From NCBI GenBank assembly GCA_024280375.1, contig JAJRQF010000089.1, forward strand, positions 1 through 64,000: a stretch of 64,000 bases of DNA. Reading direction: 5' to 3'. Below are positions 1-10,852 of the stretch, in pieces. A program made the translations under genes and the position numbers. The number at the start of each line of letters is the position of its first letter. The stretch's first letter is position 1. Below the pieces are notes generated by a model. The model saw only the letters and a program-made list of their open reading frames with translations, searched no databases and was not told the DNA's origin. Source of the DNA: Alphaproteobacteria bacterium. GTDB taxonomy: Bacteria; Pseudomonadota; Alphaproteobacteria; Rhizobiales; Rhizobiaceae.

Positions 1-45
1 ATCGATCTGGCGCACCTGATCGATGGTTTCTTGTACCGCAGCCAT
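1..45 (-). CDS. sufB: SufB, Fe-S cluster assembly scaffold (N-terminal 15 residues only)
   Basis: Read on the minus strand, an ATG at 45 opens a frame beginning MAAVQETIDQVRQID that runs off the window edge. This matches my recollection of how rhizobial SufB proteins begin (SufBCD scaffold, cytoplasmic Fe-S cluster assembly). A GGAG motif lies about seven bases upstream. The gene follows the cysteine desulfurase in the same direction, 66 bases after its stop, which is the usual order at the start of the suf operon in this group. Only the first 15 codons are visible, so the call rests on this short match plus context. Confidence 0.8.
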   Translation of the reverse strand, partial: MAAVQETIDQVRQID

Positions 46-111
46 ACTGCTCTCCATCCTATGCGGGTTCAAGGCCCGCCAGTCGAGATTATGTTAATGT
101 CTGCCCCTTAT

Positions 112-1281
112 TTAGGTCAGACGCTTCAAATAGGAAGACCAAGCTTCCAAAAATCTTTTTGTGTCAGCCTCGCTGGTGTTCCAGCCAATGCTCACACGAA
201 TTGCCGACTTGGCAATGTCTTTGTCCAGTCCCATCGCCATCAATACATGCGATGTTTCAACCCTGCCCGAAGAACAGGCGGAGCCGCTTGAGACTGATAT
301 GCCATCCAGATCAAGCGAGATCAATGCCGTTTCAGCATTTATTCCTGCGACTGCAAAACATGTCGTATTGGCAAGTCGCTCAGAATTTTCGCCGATGATC
401 ACCAGCGGGCCGCGCTTATTGCCAATTAGTTTACAGGTGGTTTTCAATTCTTCCTCAAACCTGTCACGAACATATACTATTTTTTGCATATGATCAAGCT
501 GGCCTGTGCAAAGATTGGCGGCCACACCAAAGCCCGCAATCGCGGCCACGTTTTCCGTACCGGCACGCAATTGAAACTCCTGCCCGCCACCGCGTATTAT
601 TGGCCTCGGTTTAATTTCCTTATTGCCCAGCACCAACGCCCCCGCCCCTTGCGGGCCGCCAATTTTGTGGCTGGAAAGAATAAGAAAGTCGGCTCCGAGC
701 TCGCCCATATCAACGGCAATGCGCCCGGCCGCCTGCACCGCATCAACCAACAAATAACCGCCCGCATTGTGGATGATATTTGCCGCCTCTTTGACGGGTT
801 GAATGATACCGGTTTCATTATTGGCCAACATCAGCGCCACCATAAATGGTGCATCGGAAGCCCGATTCGCAATTATCCGCTGAAATTCAGGCAAATCGAG
901 TGCACCGTCATCGGTTACGGGCAGAATTGTGCGTATGCTTTCATCAAACCGACTGCTGCTCAATACGCAGGGATGTTCAATGGCGCTGATATAAAGATGG
1001 TCAAGCAACACATCTTTGCCCCGCACCTGTAAAATGGGCGAAAGCCCCAATTGGGCAGCTTCCGTTGCGCCGCTTGTGAAGACCACCTGTGCTGCAGATG
1101 CGCCAACCAAATCACCCACCTTTGTACGGGCAGCTTCAATCAGAGCGCGGGCTTTGCGGCCATTGGCATGCACGGAAGAAGCATTTCCACCAGCCTCGAT
1201 TGCCGCAAGCATCGCCTCATGCGCTTCTGGTAACAGGGGTGCGCTGGCATTATAGTCCAGATAGGTTCGCTTAACGCTCAT
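112..1281 (-). CDS. Cysteine desulfurase (class V aminotransferase, IscS/NifS type)
   Basis: A PLP enzyme of 389 residues that removes sulfur from cysteine for Fe-S cluster assembly. The PLP lysine is K206 in the motif LSSHKIGGPQGAG. The sulfur-accepting cysteine is C336 in VSSGSACSSG, a loop typical of IscS/NifS rather than SufS proteins. An N-terminal NASSVHANGRKAR motif and RGGGQEFQLRAGTENV near 230-245 complete the fold. It precedes sufB on the same strand, so it probably supplies sulfur to the SufBCD scaffold as the first gene of the operon. The length is normal and no lesion is visible. A divergent promoter region of about 190 bases separates it from the hydrolase gene. Confidence 0.93.
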   Translation of the reverse strand: MSVKRTYLDYNASAPLLPEAHEAMLAAIEAGGNASSVHANGRKARALIEAARTKVGDLVGASAAQVVFTSGATEAAQLGLSPILQVRGKDVLLDHLYISAIEHPCVLSSSRFDESIRTILPVTDDGALDLPEFQRIIANRASDAPFMVALMLANNETGIIQPVKEAANIIHNAGGYLLVDAVQAAGRIAVDMGELGADFLILSSHKIGGPQGAGALVLGNKEIKPRPIIRGGGQEFQLRAGTENVAAIAGFGVAANLCTGQLDHMQKIVYVRDRFEEELKTTCKLIGNKRGPLVIIGENSERLANTTCFAVAGINAETALISLDLDGISVSSGSACSSGRVETSHVLMAMGLDKDIAKSAIRVSIGWNTSEADTKRFLEAWSSYLKRLT

Positions 1282-1469
1282 TCGTTGATCATTCCCTCAT
1301 AAATTTGCCCGGCAATTTACCAGTATCGAAGTAATTTCACCCGCATTTACCCTATATCTCAATCGGATGCGCAATTTTCTTGAATTTTGCAATCAAAATA
1401 GCCTATGAAGACCGCTGAATTGATAGATAACTGGTCTGTCAAATAGATATTTGTTTCCGGAGCGCATGA

Positions 1470-2153
1470 ATGCCCGAAGTACTCTTCAATGGACCTGCTG
1501 GTCGCCTTGAGGGCCGTTATCAACCGGCCGCCGACAAAAATGCCCCAATCGCCATCGTTTTGCATCCACATCCGCATCCGAAATTTGGCGGCACCATGAA
1601 CAACCCTTTGGTGCACGAATTGTTTTATATGTTCGTCAATAGCGGGTTCACAACCCTGCGGTTTAATTTTCGCGGTGTCGGTAATTCGCAGGGCGATTTC
1701 GACCACGGTCACGGCGAACTTTCTGATGCAGCAGCAGCGCTCGACTGGGTTCAGACACTTCACCCGGATTCCACTGGTTGCTGGATTGCCGGATTTTCCT
1801 TTGGTTCCTGGATTGGCATGCAACTATTGATGCGCCGTCCGGAAATTGAAGGCTTTATGTCGATTGCGCCGCAGCCGAATATATATGACTTTGCGTTCCT
1901 TGCCCCCTGCCCCTCATCGGGCTTGATCATACATGGCGAAGATGACCGGGTTTCCACGCCTGAAGATGTTCAAGTGCTGGTCGATAAGCTGCACACTCAA
2001 AAAGGCATCACCATTACGCAGAATATCATTCCCGGCGCCAACCACTTCTTCACCAATCATACGGATGAATTGGTCGATTTGTGCCAGCTTTATCTGGACA
2101 AGCGTATGGGGTTGATTGAAGGCGGCATCGAAGAGACCAAGCTTCTCAGGTAA
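1470..2153 (+). CDS. Alpha/beta hydrolase (COG2945-like)
   Basis: A 227-residue cytoplasmic alpha/beta hydrolase. The nucleophile elbow is GFSFG with S110. Candidate acid residues are D158/D159 in HGEDDRVSTPED and the histidine is H192 in PGANHFF. The N-terminal HPHPHPKFGGTMNN segment is characteristic of a small conserved bacterial family next to the cysteine desulfurase in Rhizobiales; its substrate is unknown. The start is ATG at 1470 with GGAG about ten bases upstream. It is divergent from the desulfurase, which suggests a shared promoter region but not necessarily a shared function. Confidence 0.85.
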   Translation: MPEVLFNGPAGRLEGRYQPAADKNAPIAIVLHPHPHPKFGGTMNNPLVHELFYMFVNSGFTTLRFNFRGVGNSQGDFDHGHGELSDAAAALDWVQTLHPDSTGCWIAGFSFGSWIGMQLLMRRPEIEGFMSIAPQPNIYDFAFLAPCPSSGLIIHGEDDRVSTPEDVQVLVDKLHTQKGITITQNIIPGANHFFTNHTDELVDLCQLYLDKRMGLIEGGIEETKLLR

Positions 2154-2167
2154 TCACAGTGGGTTTC

Positions 2168-2189
2168 AACAAGCCCCATTTGGCTTGTT
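2168..2189 (+). terminator. Hairpin downstream of the hydrolase gene
   Basis: A perfect 8-bp stem (AACAAGCC / GGCTTGTT) with a 6-base loop starts 15 bases after the hydrolase stop. There is no T run behind it, so it is a weak candidate for an intrinsic terminator. Confidence 0.4.
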
Positions 2190-2220
2190 AGCAGATTTGA
2201 ACAAGGAAGCGCGGATGTGG

Positions 2221-2240
2221 AGCGCCCAATTTCGGGCGCT
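2221..2240. terminator. GC-rich hairpin between convergent genes
   Basis: A perfect 7-bp stem (AGCGCCC / GGGCGCT) with loop AATTTC sits five bases beyond the stop codon of the minus-strand kinase gene. It could end kinase transcription or act in both directions. Neither side has a T tract directly after the stem; on the plus strand a T6 run follows only about 15 bases later. Confidence 0.45.
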
Positions 2241-2244
2241 AATT

Positions 2245-4746
2245 CTAACCCGCCTTTTTTGCCGTGGTTATAGTATCAGCAATCCATTTGGTGATTTTTT
2301 CATCCAGTGCATTTGGGGATACGGGTTTGGAAAGATAATCATCCATGCCTGCCTCAAAACACTTTTCCATATCGCCTTTAATCACATGCGCGGTAACGCC
2401 GATAATTGGAACATGAACACCGGAACTTTGCTCAAGCTCTCTAATTGCCCGTGTCGCATCATGGCCGTTCATAATCGGCATGGATACATCCATGCAGATA
2501 ACTTTTGGGCAATGACGCTGGTAAAACTCTACAGCTTCCTGGCCGTTCTTGGCGATTTTGAACGTATAGCCAGTTTCATTTAATATCTGGGTAAACACAA
2601 TTTGGTTCACCTCGTTATCCTCGGCAATCAACACATCAATTGATTCTTCCGGGACGCTTTTAACTAGTGGAATTTCGGCGATAATAACATCATCACGTTG
2701 GTTGACAGGATTATTATCAATTTCGATCTCTGTGGCTGGTGCCGCAATGTCTGAAACCATATCCGACATCACTGTTTTGCCAGATTTCGCACGGGATTCA
2801 TGCAACACTTCGATCAGGGTTTCCAAAAGCAATGAAGATCGAGCTGGCTTGGTTAAATGCGCTTGAATTCCCAAAGAAGAGAATAGCGATCCATCACCCA
2901 TCTGGTCGACGGAGGTCAGCATAATCAATGGAATTTCCGCCATGACCGGATCAGAGCGCATAACCCTTGCCACATCACCGCCATCCATATCCGGCATTTG
3001 GTAATCCAGTATAACCGCATCCCATTGGCGATCTTCTTCGTTTGCACTACGCATTTCAGTCAGGGCATCCAAACCATTGGCACAGGTAAACGGACTGAAA
3101 CGCCAGGCGGTCAACTGCTCTAAAAGAATAGAACGGTTAATCGCATTATCATCCACCACAAGAATTCGCGCTCCGGTCACATCAACCGGTAACGGTTTTT
3201 GCGCCCTGGCTTCCTTGTGAATTTGCAATACAATTGTAAACCAGAACGTGGAACCTTCTCCAACGACGCTTTCCACTCCAATTTCGCCGTCCATCAGGCG
3301 CGCAAGTGAACCGGCAATTGCAAGTCCAAGACCTGTGCCTTCATGCTTGCGTGTTGCACTCTCATCAACTTGCGAGAATTTCTCAAATATTTTGGCCTGT
3401 TGATCTTCAGGGATACCGATGCCGGTATCCCTGATTTTAAACAGTAATTTGGATGCGGCATTTCCTTCGCTATCCGTACAAATTTCAGTGGATACATCTA
3501 AATAAACTTCACCAATTTCTGTGAATTTTACCGCATTACCCATCAGGTTTGTTACAATTTGACGAATACGCCCAACGTCGCCAATATGCTGTTCTGCCAA
3601 TTTTGGATCTATACGGACAATCAATTCGAGGTTCTTTTCGGCAATTGCTGTGGACAATAACGTCGCCACATCTTCAATCGCCTCACGCAATGAAAAGGGT
3701 GCAGGGTCTAATTCCATCTGACCTGCATCAATTTTTGAGAAATCCAATATATCATTGATAATCGTCAACAGGGCGGCGCCTGATTTTACGATCACATCAG
3801 TGAACATTTTTTGTTTTGCATCAAGCTCAGTGTTTGCCAATAATTCGGACATACCCATTACGCCATTCATGGGAGTGCGAATTTCGTGGGACATATTGGC
3901 CAGAAATTCTGATTTGGCCCGATCAGCAGTTTTTGCATGAACAAGTGCTTTGCGCGATAATTTTGTTTGTGTCGCAAGCGAACCGATAATCTTGTGAATA
4001 AAAATATCCAGCGGTGCAAATACAACAACCGCCAGAAGCACCAGAGCACCCATTGTGAACAACAGAAAATTCTCGAGTAGTGCACCCTGTTCAGATGACA
4101 AAACAAACAAATCTTTTTGCAGCAACCGAAATGCATCACGGTTCGAATGTTTAACAATACCATCGTATTTGCCAAACATTTCGCGGGTCAGCCAATATAC
4201 ATCAGACTTGGTGCGCGCTTTTGTTACTCTTGTCAGGTCAACGAGTTCATTGTGATCTTTAAACGGAATATCGGCTTTCATGAACCTGGAAGACTTGATG
4301 ATCTTGCTTTTGATATATGCGGGCGTGGCATCCCACGCAATTTGCAGCTTTGTCAGCTCACTGGCGGCTGTTTCTTGCAGAAAAACTAGAGATTTTTTGA
4401 GTGAAATTATATCGGGATCAACCGGAAGGGACGCCAAATATGCCTTTTTTTCTTTAAATGACATTCCAGCTGTTGCGGCTCCGATTCTTGACTGGTCGAT
4501 GGACCGGGGCATCGTTAAGCTAATTTTTTCGGCGCGTTCTGCAATCGCCAACATCGCGTGATCTGTAGAAGACAGCTGGCTCTCCAACGCCCGGATAGAA
4601 TTGAACTTGGAATTTTGTTCACTTTGCTCAGCGTAAAATAATTGGCAAATCACCCCAATTACCAATAATGCCGTCAAATAAGCGACGCGAATTGCCCAGG
4701 TTGCAAATTGCCAACGTTTCAGACCGGTTTCACTCATTTTCGCCAC
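2245..4746 (-). CDS. Membrane hybrid histidine kinase with two receiver domains
   Basis: An 833-residue sensor kinase. Membrane segments at about 18-37 and 226-248 enclose a periplasmic region of about 190 residues with no recognisable sensor domain. The HisKA box FLANMSHEIRTPMNG places the phosphorylated histidine at H287. The ATPase domain shows N403 in NLMGNAVKFTE, DTGIGIP at 440-446 and GTGLGLA near 470. Receiver 1 (about 525-650) has D581 in ILDYQMPDMDG, and receiver 2 (about 703-820) has D753 in CMDVSMPIMNG with K808. There is no Hpt domain of its own, so an external Hpt protein would be needed to pass the phosphate on; one is encoded at 29124-29489, but a link between them is only inference. 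No partner regulator is adjacent. Confidence 0.9.
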   Translation of the reverse strand: MAKMSETGLKRWQFATWAIRVAYLTALLVIGVICQLFYAEQSEQNSKFNSIRALESQLSSTDHAMLAIAERAEKISLTMPRSIDQSRIGAATAGMSFKEKKAYLASLPVDPDIISLKKSLVFLQETAASELTKLQIAWDATPAYIKSKIIKSSRFMKADIPFKDHNELVDLTRVTKARTKSDVYWLTREMFGKYDGIVKHSNRDAFRLLQKDLFVLSSEQGALLENFLLFTMGALVLLAVVVFAPLDIFIHKIIGSLATQTKLSRKALVHAKTADRAKSEFLANMSHEIRTPMNGVMGMSELLANTELDAKQKMFTDVIVKSGAALLTIINDILDFSKIDAGQMELDPAPFSLREAIEDVATLLSTAIAEKNLELIVRIDPKLAEQHIGDVGRIRQIVTNLMGNAVKFTEIGEVYLDVSTEICTDSEGNAASKLLFKIRDTGIGIPEDQQAKIFEKFSQVDESATRKHEGTGLGLAIAGSLARLMDGEIGVESVVGEGSTFWFTIVLQIHKEARAQKPLPVDVTGARILVVDDNAINRSILLEQLTAWRFSPFTCANGLDALTEMRSANEEDRQWDAVILDYQMPDMDGGDVARVMRSDPVMAEIPLIMLTSVDQMGDGSLFSSLGIQAHLTKPARSSLLLETLIEVLHESRAKSGKTVMSDMVSDIAAPATEIEIDNNPVNQRDDVIIAEIPLVKSVPEESIDVLIAEDNEVNQIVFTQILNETGYTFKIAKNGQEAVEFYQRHCPKVICMDVSMPIMNGHDATRAIRELEQSSGVHVPIIGVTAHVIKGDMEKCFEAGMDDYLSKPVSPNALDEKITKWIADTITTAKKAG

Positions 4747-4816
4747 CTTCTCCCAACAATCAGGAGAAAATACACGTATATGGTTAAGATAGGTTGAAAC
4801 TTAAATAAATACTCTT

Positions 4817-5947
4817 TTATGTGGGGCGGACCAGAATTCCACCGGAAACAGGCTGCCGACAACCTGTGGTGCGAGGGAATGTAAGGGGCATATTTTTGCT
4901 TGCCCGGATTGCCAGATAGGCGAAAGCCTCTGCCTCCATTGCCCCGCCGTCAAACCCCGCCTCTTCTGCGCTCATTACTAGGCTATTTTGCGCTTTTGCC
5001 AATTGATTGAGGTCCCCCATTATCACCTCGTTCTTTCGACCGCCACCGCAAATAATCCATTGCTGTGGCGCTTCTGGCAAGTGATCGCATGCAAGGAAAA
5101 TTGATTTTGCGGTAAGTCTGGCAAGCGTCCGGGCGCCATCCGAAAGCTCCATCTCTGCCAGGTCTGGTAGTTTGAAGTCATTTCGGTCGAGGGATTTTGG
5201 CAATGCCTGCTCAAAATATGGCGATGCCAAATATCGTTCAAGAACCGTTTTGTTAATTCCACCTTCGCTGGCAATTTTGCCTCCCTGATCCATGGGCACG
5301 CCGGCTGCAGATTGCACCCATTGATCAATTAATGCATTGCCGGGGCCGGTATCAAAGGCCACCAATTCACCAACGAATGGCACATAGGTTATATTTGAAA
5401 TGCCGCCGATGTTGACGAATGCGATAGGCCAATCTATCTGCAATTCGAGTGGCAATGACTTGCTTAATGCCCGGTGGTAGATTGGCACTAATGGGGCGCC
5501 CTGCCCGCCGGTGCGCATATCATTTGCGCGCATATCGTAGACCACGGAAATTCCCGTTGCGTCTGCCAATTCCTGGCCATTTCCCAATTGCACTGTTAAG
5601 CCAGTTTGTGGCCGGTGCAGCACGGTTTGGCCGTGAAACCCAATGAGATCAATATCAGCAGTATTCAAGTCGTTAAGTGTGAGAAACCGGGCAACGGCAT
5701 CCGCATGCAAGTTGGTTATTAAACCCTCTAACTCTTCAAGTTTACCGGGTCTTGCATCACGTTCCTCACCAATCAGGTGAGCATCGATCAGCCCTTGCTC
5801 GATCTTACCGCGCGTATCGGGATCGTATTCGATTTCCAGCGATGGACCGCGTTCAACAATGTTCTCGCCATCGGAGCGAACTAAAGCCACATCAATGCCA
5901 TCCATTGATGTGCCGCTCATCAGCCCTATGGATGTCATCATGGTCAA
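4817..5947 (-). CDS. anmK: Anhydro-N-acetylmuramic acid kinase
   Basis: A 376-residue kinase that converts anhydro-MurNAc from peptidoglycan turnover into MurNAc-6-phosphate. The N-terminal phosphate loop is IGLMSGTSMDGIDVAL. Further family motifs are FVNIGGISNITY, AFDTGPGNALID (about 200-210) and the C-terminal ICGGGRKN. The length is standard for AnmK. The annotated start gives MTMMTS; one of the inner methionines is also possible. It is divergent from tyrS, an arrangement I believe is common in Rhizobiales. Confidence 0.95.
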   Translation of the reverse strand: MTMMTSIGLMSGTSMDGIDVALVRSDGENIVERGPSLEIEYDPDTRGKIEQGLIDAHLIGEERDARPGKLEELEGLITNLHADAVARFLTLNDLNTADIDLIGFHGQTVLHRPQTGLTVQLGNGQELADATGISVVYDMRANDMRTGGQGAPLVPIYHRALSKSLPLELQIDWPIAFVNIGGISNITYVPFVGELVAFDTGPGNALIDQWVQSAAGVPMDQGGKIASEGGINKTVLERYLASPYFEQALPKSLDRNDFKLPDLAEMELSDGARTLARLTAKSIFLACDHLPEAPQQWIICGGGRKNEVIMGDLNQLAKAQNSLVMSAEEAGFDGGAMEAEAFAYLAIRASKNMPLTFPRTTGCRQPVSGGILVRPT

Positions 5948-6058
5948 ACGGGTTACTCCTTATTATTTGCGCGGTGGATACATAATTTACGTGAATTTTA
6001 ACAGTGAAGCTGTTAGAGGGTGCGCCAATTGAACAATTTATAACTTGCGGAAAGAACC

Positions 6059-7309
6059 ATGACCAGCTTCAAATCTGATTTCCTTCATACAATGCAAGAA
6101 CGGGGCTTTATCCATCAGACATCTGATGATGCCGGCCTTGATGCGCTTTTTCAGAAGGAAATTGTTTCCGCCTATATAGGATTTGATTGCACGGCTGCGA
6201 GCCTGCATGCGGGTTCAATGGTTCAAATCATGATGTTGCACTGGCTGCAAAAAACCGGCCATCGCCCGGTCCCATTGATGGGGGGCGGCACCTCTATGAT
6301 TGGCGACCCGTCGGGCAAGGATGAAAGCCGCCAGATGCTGACGGTTGAAAAAATTGAGGAAAACAAGGCTGGAATTCGCAGGATATTTGAGAGTTTCCTC
6401 GAATTTGGCGATGGCCCGAGTGATGCGGTTATGCCGGACAACGCTGATTGGCTGTTGAAAATCAACTATGTTGAGTTCCTGCGCGATTACGGCAAAAATT
6501 TCTCGGTCAACGCAATGCTTGCACGCGATTCGGTAAAATTGAGGCTGGAGAGACAGCAGCACTTGTCGTTCCTTGAGTTCAACTACATGATCTTGCAGGC
6601 CTATGATTTCGTTGAGCTTAATCGCCAATATGGGTGCCGGTTGCAAATGGGTGGCTCTGACCAGTGGGGCAATATTGTTTCTGGTGTTGATTTGGGCCGA
6701 CGCAGCGGCGCACAAGAGCTTTTTGCGCTGACAACACCGCTGCTTGCCACATCATCGGGTGCCAAAATGGGAAAGACTGCGGATGGCGCCGTATGGCTTA
6801 ACCCGGACATGCTTTCGCCCTACGACTTTTGGCAATATTGGCGCAATAGCGAAGATGCGGATGTTGAGCGGTTCCTAAAACTGTTCACCACCATGCCAAT
6901 GGATGAGGTTGCAAAACTCGCCGCACTTGATGGCGCTGAAATCAACGAAGCCAAGAAGATTTTGGCGACCGAGGTTACCGCCCTTGTGCACGGTCGCGAT
7001 AAGGCTGATCAGGCAAATGAAACCGCACGCAAAACCTTTGAAGAGGGTACGGTTTCAAGGGATCTGCCGACCATTAATATCGAAGCGGCCGCATTAAATG
7101 ATGGACAAGGCATTCTGTCGTTGCTGGTTGCAGCAGGGCTTGCCACATCAAACGGAGAAGCACGCCGTCATATCAAGGGCGGCGCAGTGCGGATCAATGA
7201 TGAACCTTGCGGAGACGAGCGCGCTATAGTCAGTTCAGAGCAATTGAAAGACGGTGCCATCAAGCTTTCAATCGGCAAAAAGCGCCATGTTTTGGTGCGA
7301 GCGGATTAG
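6059..7309 (+). CDS. tyrS: Tyrosyl-tRNA synthetase
   Basis: A class I aminoacyl-tRNA synthetase of 416 residues that charges tRNA-Tyr. The HIGH-type signature is HAGS at 50-53 and the KMSKS-type loop is KMGKT at 236-240, an accepted variant in bacterial Tyr[12 protein letters not shown] (82-91) and [10 protein letters not shown] (196-205) form the tyrosine and ATP pocket. A C-terminal S4 RNA-binding domain is visible around 345-410 ([21 protein letters not shown]). The start is ATG at 6059, preceded by a GGAAAG ribosome site. It converges on the AsmA-like gene with only 19 bases between the stops. Confidence 0.97.
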   Translation: MTSFKSDFLHTMQERGFIHQTSDDAGLDALFQKEIVSAYIGFDCTAASLHAGSMVQIMMLHWLQKTGHRPVPLMGGGTSMIGDPSGKDESRQMLTVEKIEENKAGIRRIFESFLEFGDGPSDAVMPDNADWLLKINYVEFLRDYGKNFSVNAMLARDSVKLRLERQQHLSFLEFNYMILQAYDFVELNRQYGCRLQMGGSDQWGNIVSGVDLGRRSGAQELFALTTPLLATSSGAKMGKTADGAVWLNPDMLSPYDFWQYWRNSEDADVERFLKLFTTMPMDEVAKLAALDGAEINEAKKILATEVTALVHGRDKADQANETARKTFEEGTVSRDLPTINIEAAALNDGQGILSLLVAAGLATSNGEARRHIKGGAVRINDEPCGDERAIVSSEQLKDGAIKLSIGKKRHVLVRAD

Positions 7310-7328
7310 ATAATTTCCGAATTTGTGT

Positions 7329-10300
7329 CTATTTGCGGAATTCGAAAATTTTCCGGAATACTCCAGGTGCAATAACCGAAATCGGGTTAACTGTAATAAT
7401 CGGATTTCGTGCCTTGCCGCGCAGGCGGTAGGTAATGCCTAAAAACCCGCGCTTGGTTCCATCACCAAATGCCAGATTTACAATCGGAATTTTCGATGCA
7501 AACCTGTTCAGCCCATAGCCGGGTAAATAGGTCCCTCTTAAGTCCATAACACCTTCGGCATTATAAACGGTACCGGCAAAATTTGACCCGACATCAGAGG
7601 CGCGCAGCAATCCATTCTTGATAACCAGTGAATTTTTGTCTTTGATAATATCTGCTGTGGCGACATTTATTTTAACGTCATTTGGATCAATACCCAGTTT
7701 GACCACCTCATTGGGTTGATCGCGGTTTTGCTTTTTGGCTTTAGAGGCTTTTTGCGACAAAAGGCGCTTAAGACGTGGTTCGTTCTTCAAACGGAATTTC
7801 GCAACCTTCACCTTGCCCTTATGTGGCCCATTGCCTTTTTGCTTAAATGTTGCGGAGAGTTGTCCTCCGGTCATTCGGCTGTAAATATTCAGGAACCGAA
7901 GCGCCTGCCCGGCATTGGAGCTCACCAGCTTGGTGGTCGTTACACCATTTTCAGGAATTATGGACATGGTTGTTTTTAGATTTACATTTGTGTTGCCAAT
8001 CATCGTAGCACGAGACAATTGACCATTTCTTTGTGCATAATTAATTGACACATCTGAGAACACCACATCACCGAACCCGCGAACCCGTGAAATCTTGGCC
8101 GTTAGGGCAATACGTCCTGACTTGGCCAGCTTAGTTTTTGGCGCACCTTGATTTATAATCTGGTTGATGACTGCGCGAGCGTCAAAGGCGGAGCCGTTCG
8201 CAACAATATTGTAGCCCGCTTTGGTGCGATTTACGGTGACTTTGAAATTATCACCTTTGTTCAGCACCAGTTTTGAAAAGCTGGCTTTTTTCACACCGCG
8301 CTTGTCCAGATCAATATTTCCAACAACGGAAAATCCGGCACCAAACAGCTTGAAATTTGTGATCTTGGTGTTATTCCCAGTGGTCCTCATGGTAAATTCT
8401 GCTTTCCCGCGTATCCCACTGCCTTTTGACCAGCTAATCCAGGGAAAAGACAGCACCGACTTGGTCAGATCAACAGAGACCTTGCTTACCCCTTCTTCTC
8501 CAGTTGCGGTCAATAGAACCGTAACCTTGCCTTTCAGAACTGTATCAAGATCCAGACCAAGCTTTCTTCTCGCTTTGCGGTCCAGTGTAAGTTTGACAAT
8601 CTGTTTTGAAGCGCCGCTTTGATTTTCACCAAATGGCTGTGACATATCAATTGTGCTTGGAATACCATCAATACTGACCTTGCCCTTGATTGTTGCAATT
8701 CCAGATTTGGCAAAAATAGAAACATTGGCATTGCTTAATTTGCGGCCCTGGAGAGGTTTTGCCAATGTTACTCCACTCAACTTCATGTTGGCGGACCAAT
8801 CCACATTGGAAATATCCAGCTCTTTCAACAACGGAAAGCTCAAATCAAGCGCAATTTTTGCATCTCCAGAAACCTCCTCCGGGCGAATTTTAATCACTTC
8901 CACCAGATTCAAGGGGTTTTGAGATCCAATTTCCAATATATCAGCGGCTTTACCTTTCAAATCGAGTTTTAACGATGCCCGCGTGGGTTTGTCTTGAAAA
9001 TCACCAATGCTGATTACACCGTTTGTGGCATCGACCGAACGGCCGTTTTCCAACTCTATCAATCCGGCGGTGAGATCAATGCGGGTTTTCATGCCCTGGA
9101 ACAATACGGTTCCGCTTGCTTTCGAGATAGGTGGCATGTCGCCAATGGTTTTGATAGTCACGCCACTAACGTTCAGATGGATACTTAACTGCTCTGGGGT
9201 AAACTTTTTGCCTTCGCGCACTTTGCCTAATATTCCGGCGGGCACCGCTGCATCTATTCTGGCGTTGGTTATCTCACCGTTGCTCACGTGATCAATTATC
9301 CAGCGTCTGGCTTTTGTTGCGATGAATATCGGCCAGATTTGTTTAACCGCCTCCACCGACATTCTGGGAATTGTAAGCGCCATTGCCAAGGATGGTGTTT
9401 CACCGGCAAAGCCAAAGCTTCCAGCGCCACGAATATTCCCTTTCGGGCTCCAAAGACTGATTTCTTCCATCTCAATAACTTTATTGACCGGATCAAGATT
9501 TCCAGAAACCTTAAATGTCGCATCGACCGATTGTCCCGGCGCATCGCCCGGCTTTGCAACGATGTCATTGGCTATCAGTTCAAAAATCGGCTTACGCAAA
9601 TTGGCGGCGTCAATACTGTCGCCACTGGCAGTAGAGGCTATTGCGGGATTGTTGGACAATGGAAAACGAATTCCACCGGTCAACACCGCGCCTGATTTGG
9701 AAAAATAGACCGGCGACTTTTCCAATTCAATTTGGTTTTTACCGGGCAATAGGCGAAGGTTGAATTGCCCACCGGAAAAAGCAACAATATCCTCGTGGCC
9801 AAAACGCGCAAGCCCGCGCGAAACATCAATTTTAATGGTTGATTGGCCGGAGTTCATATCCTGATCGTAGGGATGGTGATAGGTCAGCTTGAGTGGTGCA
9901 TTCAGACCAATTGCGCCCTTGGTGCTGCTGACGGCATTTTCGAGAAAATCATTGGCATCCAGCCCGTCTATGTTGAGATTTAAGGCAAAACTGCCATCGG
10001 ATTTTTCCCAGTTTCCATTCAACCGTACTTCCCGCAATCCGAAATTAGCCACGGCATTGATGCTTAGTTTGCCAGTTTTGTCCTGAACCCGGACGGTCAT
10101 ATCGCGAATGAGAATATTTTTCGACAACCCGCCAGATGCACCAAGTCCCTTAATCTGCAAATTTTTCCAGGTAACTTTCTCCAGCCCGGCAAAACCCATT
10201 GATTGGGATAGATAAAACAGGCGTTCAGCTGGAATTCGCATAATCTTTTCCAGCTGCAAAGCATCCGGCCAATCACCATCCCAACTTCGGTCGGTTAGTC

Positions 10301-10675
10301 CAATCTGGCGCAGGTCGATCTGGGATTCTTCGATAAATATGTTTTTTACCTTGAATTCACCACGCAGCATCGGCAATAATTTTACACCAATATGGATCTC
10401 TTTTGCATCGCCATATTGTCCACTGTCGCCACTTTTAATAATTTTGACATCGTCGGCAACGACCGACAAAATTCCACTTTCGCCGAAGGAAATTCGCGCC
10501 TCATTTATCTCGGCTGATAATGTGGGGCCAAGGATCGTTGACAAAGCGGAAGCGATCTCCACCCTTAACCGGTCATTGGAAACAGGTCCGCGTGAGAGGA
10601 AGTAAATCAAGCCGGCTGCAAAATCACAGTCAGAACCGTGAGCATAAACAGGACCCTGAACAGGCGCTTGATCAT
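7329..10675 (-). CDS. AsmA/YhdP-like (DUF3971) envelope protein, with a probable frameshift near its start
   Basis: The main frame (7329-10610) encodes about 1093 residues of beta-rich, repetitive sequence typical of DUF3971/AsmA-like proteins, thought to sit in the periplasm and help move lipids to the outer membrane. This frame has no ATG at its beginning, only a TTG at 10610, and lacks the expected membrane anchor. On the same strand an ATG at 10675, with AGAGGAA seven bases upstream, starts MIKRLFRVLFMLTVLTVILQ, an ideal anchor, but meets a TGA at 10607-10609. Restoring one base near 10610-10614 joins the anchor to LIYFLSRGPVS. I therefore give the gene the upstream start and flag a one-base frameshift, either real or a sequencing error. 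If the lesion is real, the protein would be unanchored or not made. Confidence 0.75.
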
Positions 10676-10852
10676 GCTATTTCCTCTCGGCATGTTCACA
10701 GGGTTTGTCTCCTGTGCCATGGCCGATGGAAAATGTGCTAACGGCTTTGGTTTACTTGTATGAGGCATTGCACCGTTGTTTAACTCTTGGGCGAATCGAT
10801 GGGGTAAACTGCACTTTATTCATTCGTTATAGACTAAAATTTGGGCCTATGA

